Below are positions 5,881-7,605 of a stretch of DNA of 7,605 bases, one piece after another. Made by a program: the position numbers and the translations under genes. The stretch spans positions 1 through 7,605 of the forward strand of contig DYTA01000054.1 of assembly GCA_020726205.1 (NCBI GenBank), read 5' to 3'. Positions within the stretch are counted from its first letter, which is position 1; the number at the start of each line of letters is the position of its first letter. Origin of the DNA: Nitrosospira multiformis. GTDB taxonomy: Bacteria > Pseudomonadota > Gammaproteobacteria > Burkholderiales > UBA11063. The notes under the pieces were generated by a model. The model searched no databases. It had not been told where the DNA came from and saw only the letters and a program-made list of their open reading frames with translations.

Positions 5881-6825
5881 ATGTTTAAATTAATTGAAAA
5901 ATTAGAAAAATTACCTGTTGCTGTTGCTGGTTTAGCACTTGGTACAGCTGGTTTAGGTAATGTAATGGGCACAGAAATTCATGGGGCATTAAGATTATTT
6001 TGTGCAACAATTGCTGGAATATTTTTAATATTAATATTAGTAAAAAAATTTACATATCCAAAACAATTATGGAAAGATATCTCACATCCTGTTGCTGGAA
6101 GTTTTATACCTGCATTTGATATGTGTTTAATGGTAATTGCAGATCTATTAACTAATTACTCTTTAGCTCTAGGTCAAACATTATGGTATATCGCAATTGT
6201 ATTACACATTGCATTTGCAACTAGCTTCTTCTATCATCGTTTTCGTGATTTTAACTTAAATCATATGTTACCAAGTTGGTTTGTACCACCAGTTGGTATT
6301 GTAGTTGCTTGCGTAACAGGTAGCCATATGCATGCTCAAGAATTAACACATGTTATTTTCTACATTGGTTTTGCTATTTATGCAATTATGTTGCCGCCCA
6401 TGTTTTATCGTCTAATCTTCGGTGAAAGAATTTCTGAAGCTCAATTACCTGCATTTGCAATCATGGGCGCACCTGCAAGTTTATGCTTAGCTGGATACCT
6501 TACTACATTTCCACAGCCAAATCCTGAAATAGTAGGGATTTTATTAGCTCTGTCATTAATGATGACTTCACTAGTATATATCTCAATGGTTCGTATTAAT
6601 CACTTTAGAATTCGCTTCATGCCAATATATGCATCATTCACATTCCCTTTAGCAATCGGTGCAACAGCAATGTTAAAATATTCAAATTTTGTAGGGCGGA
6701 ATACTGACTCTGGTCAATTTTGGCATACAATAGGATTTACAGAAATGTGTGTTGCTATTGTCGTAATTAGCTGGGTACTAATTCGTATGATTCACTTCAT
6801 CAATAAAGAATTTAAAACAGTATAA
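5881..6825 (+). CDS. TDT/SLAC1-family (TehA-like) anion channel or transporter
   Basis: This 314-residue inner-membrane protein belongs to the tellurite-resistance/dicarboxylate transporter family, which includes bacterial TehA, plant SLAC1, yeast Mae1 and the sulfite pump Ssu1. About ten hydrophobic segments can be traced, roughly 11-30, 36-54, 72-91, 98-117, 134-149, 156-177, 189-210, 215-236, 246-265 and 283-305. Family hallmarks are PVAVAGLALGTAGLG (12-26) in helix 1, SHPVAGSFIPAF (68-79), and YASFTFPLAIGATAM (250-264), the helix that in TehA and SLAC1 carries the pore-gating phenylalanine. The likely gate here is F253 or F255. There is no cleavable signal peptide. The gene has its own promoter and terminator, so it is a single-gene unit. 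The substrate cannot be read from the sequence. Sulfite or another small anion is suggested only by the neighbouring sulfite reductase. True tellurite resistance is unlikely to be its main role. Confidence 0.85.
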   Translation: MFKLIEKLEKLPVAVAGLALGTAGLGNVMGTEIHGALRLFCATIAGIFLILILVKKFTYPKQLWKDISHPVAGSFIPAFDMCLMVIADLLTNYSLALGQTLWYIAIVLHIAFATSFFYHRFRDFNLNHMLPSWFVPPVGIVVACVTGSHMHAQELTHVIFYIGFAIYAIMLPPMFYRLIFGERISEAQLPAFAIMGAPASLCLAGYLTTFPQPNPEIVGILLALSLMMTSLVYISMVRINHFRIRFMPIYASFTFPLAIGATAMLKYSNFVGRNTDSGQFWHTIGFTEMCVAIVVISWVLIRMIHFINKEFKTV

Positions 6826-6831
6826 TAAATT

Positions 6832-6858
6832 AAACGCCTCTCAAATGAGGCGTTTTTT
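6832..6858 (+). terminator. Rho-independent terminator after the TDT gene, possibly two-way
   Basis: A perfect nine-base stem, AAACGCCTC at 6832-6840 paired with GAGGCGTTT at 6847-6855, has a six-base loop and a run of six T at 6853-6858. It lies six bases after the transporter stop. Read from the other strand, the hairpin is followed by a short T-poor tract and could serve, less well, as the end of the convergent hydrolase gene. Confidence 0.9.
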
Positions 6859-6890
6859 AACTTATAATATATATTCACTTATATAATAAA

Positions 6891-7600
6891 CTATTCCTCA
6901 ATAAAATTTTTAATTACAGTATTACATCTCTTATCTGTTAGAAAATCATAACTTACAACTTGATTTGCCTTCTCACCAATTGCATTATAATTTGTAAATG
7001 CATGGTACTAGTCAAAAAAGAGATAAACATTACATCACTATTTCTAACGATCATCTCCTGTTGGAAGATAATAATATCATCTTGACTAACCAAAGGATCT
7101 CTAGCACCATGTAAAATTAACATTTTAGGATTATTATCATGTTCAAACACAACATTAGACTTTAATAAGCCATGAATACTAATTACCCCACATATTTTTT
7201 CTGATAATTTACCTAAATTCAAAGAGCTTTGACCTCCAAAACAATAGCCCAGGGAATATATTCTGGTCAAATCAACATTATCTAATTGATTAATTAACTG
7301 CATCGGTGCTAAACATAATTCGCGATAATAGACAGGATCAGAAATAACCATCTCCATACATTGGCTAGACTCTTCCCTAGTAGCTGTAGCTAATCCACCA
7401 CCATACATATCTGCAACAATAACATTTGCGCCCAAAAATAAAGACCATTTATTTGCAAATGAAATTGCTCTCTCAGTAATTCCAGCAAAATCAGTAAACA
7501 TAATAATAGTTGGAACTTTTATATTTCCACTCATTGCTTTACAAATATATGCTAAATGTTCTTTATCTCGCACACGATAAGAAAGATTAAATGTTTGCAT
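6891..7600 (-). pseudogene. Dienelactone hydrolase family protein, frame broken before the catalytic histidine
   Basis: The intact family is an alpha/beta hydrolase of about 230-240 residues with a Cys-Asp-His triad. The first frame, from ATG 7598-7600, reads 215 residues to a stop at 6953-6955. It has the nucleophile elbow GYCFGG (C120) and the aspartate in HGARDPLV (D168). It then leaves the family pattern at STMHLQ. In the -1 frame, from 7004 down to a TAG at 6891-6893, 37 more codons begin HAFTNYNAIGEKANQ, the expected catalytic-His motif and C-terminus. An in-frame TAG (7008-7010) separates the two, so the damage lies between about 7004 and 7008, most simply a lost base. Together the pieces give about 237 residues, the full family length. 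The start is only five bases from the window edge, so its ribosome site is not visible. It converges on the transporter gene. The substrate is unknown. Confidence 0.78.
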
Positions 7601-7605
7601 TTTTA

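Noticed and set aside
7011..7025. Programmed -1 frameshift at T TTT TTG in the hydrolase gene
   Set aside because: The heptamer fits the slippery pattern and the C-terminus is in the -1 frame, but after slippage the second codon is TAG (7008-7010), before the catalytic His, so slippage could not make the full protein.

Overview
The window is AT-rich (roughly one third G+C by eye), tightly packed and bacterial. The proteins look proteobacterial: an AsrABC sulfite reductase of the Salmonella type, a TehA-like TDT channel, a CbiK-type chelatase and a LuxR-type regulator. I would guess a low-GC gamma- or betaproteobacterium able to live without oxygen, but the sequence gives no firm species assignment. 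I see no rRNA, tRNA, CRISPR array, insertion sequence or phage gene.

Region 1 (1-4233, plus strand) is one operon of five genes with gaps or overlaps of at most 14 bases. asrA, asrB and asrC encode the three subunits of the anaerobic, NADH-linked, siroheme-containing sulfite reductase. They are followed by uroporphyrinogen-III C-methyltransferase and a short precorrin-2 dehydrogenase, the first two steps of siroheme synthesis. A plausible sigma-70-type promoter lies at about 36-65.

Region 2 (4192-5699, minus strand) is a two-gene operon that converges on the first and overlaps its 3' end by 42 bases. Its promoter-proximal gene is a regulator with a PAS-like N-terminal half and a LuxR-type C-terminal helix-turn-helix. 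Its second gene is a CbiK-type chelatase, which supplies the metal-insertion step missing from the first operon. Together the two operons cover uroporphyrinogen III to siroheme to sulfite reduction to sulfide.

Region 3 (5700-6860) is a 181-base AT-rich divergent promoter region with a good promoter and an inverted repeat. It precedes a single-gene unit for a ten-helix TDT/SLAC1-family anion channel or transporter, which ends in a clear hairpin terminator. Because sulfite is the substrate of the neighbouring enzyme and some TDT proteins (yeast Ssu1) move sulfite, a sulfite-transport role is an attractive but unproven inference.

Region 4 (6891-7600, minus strand) is a dienelactone-hydrolase family gene whose frame is broken immediately before the catalytic histidine. 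The lost C-terminus, including the His-Ala-Phe-Thr motif, is still readable in the -1 frame. It looks like a fresh pseudogene or a sequencing error. The most interesting points are the self-contained sulfite reductase plus siroheme module split over two converging operons, the chelatase-linked PAS/LuxR regulator, and the broken hydrolase.
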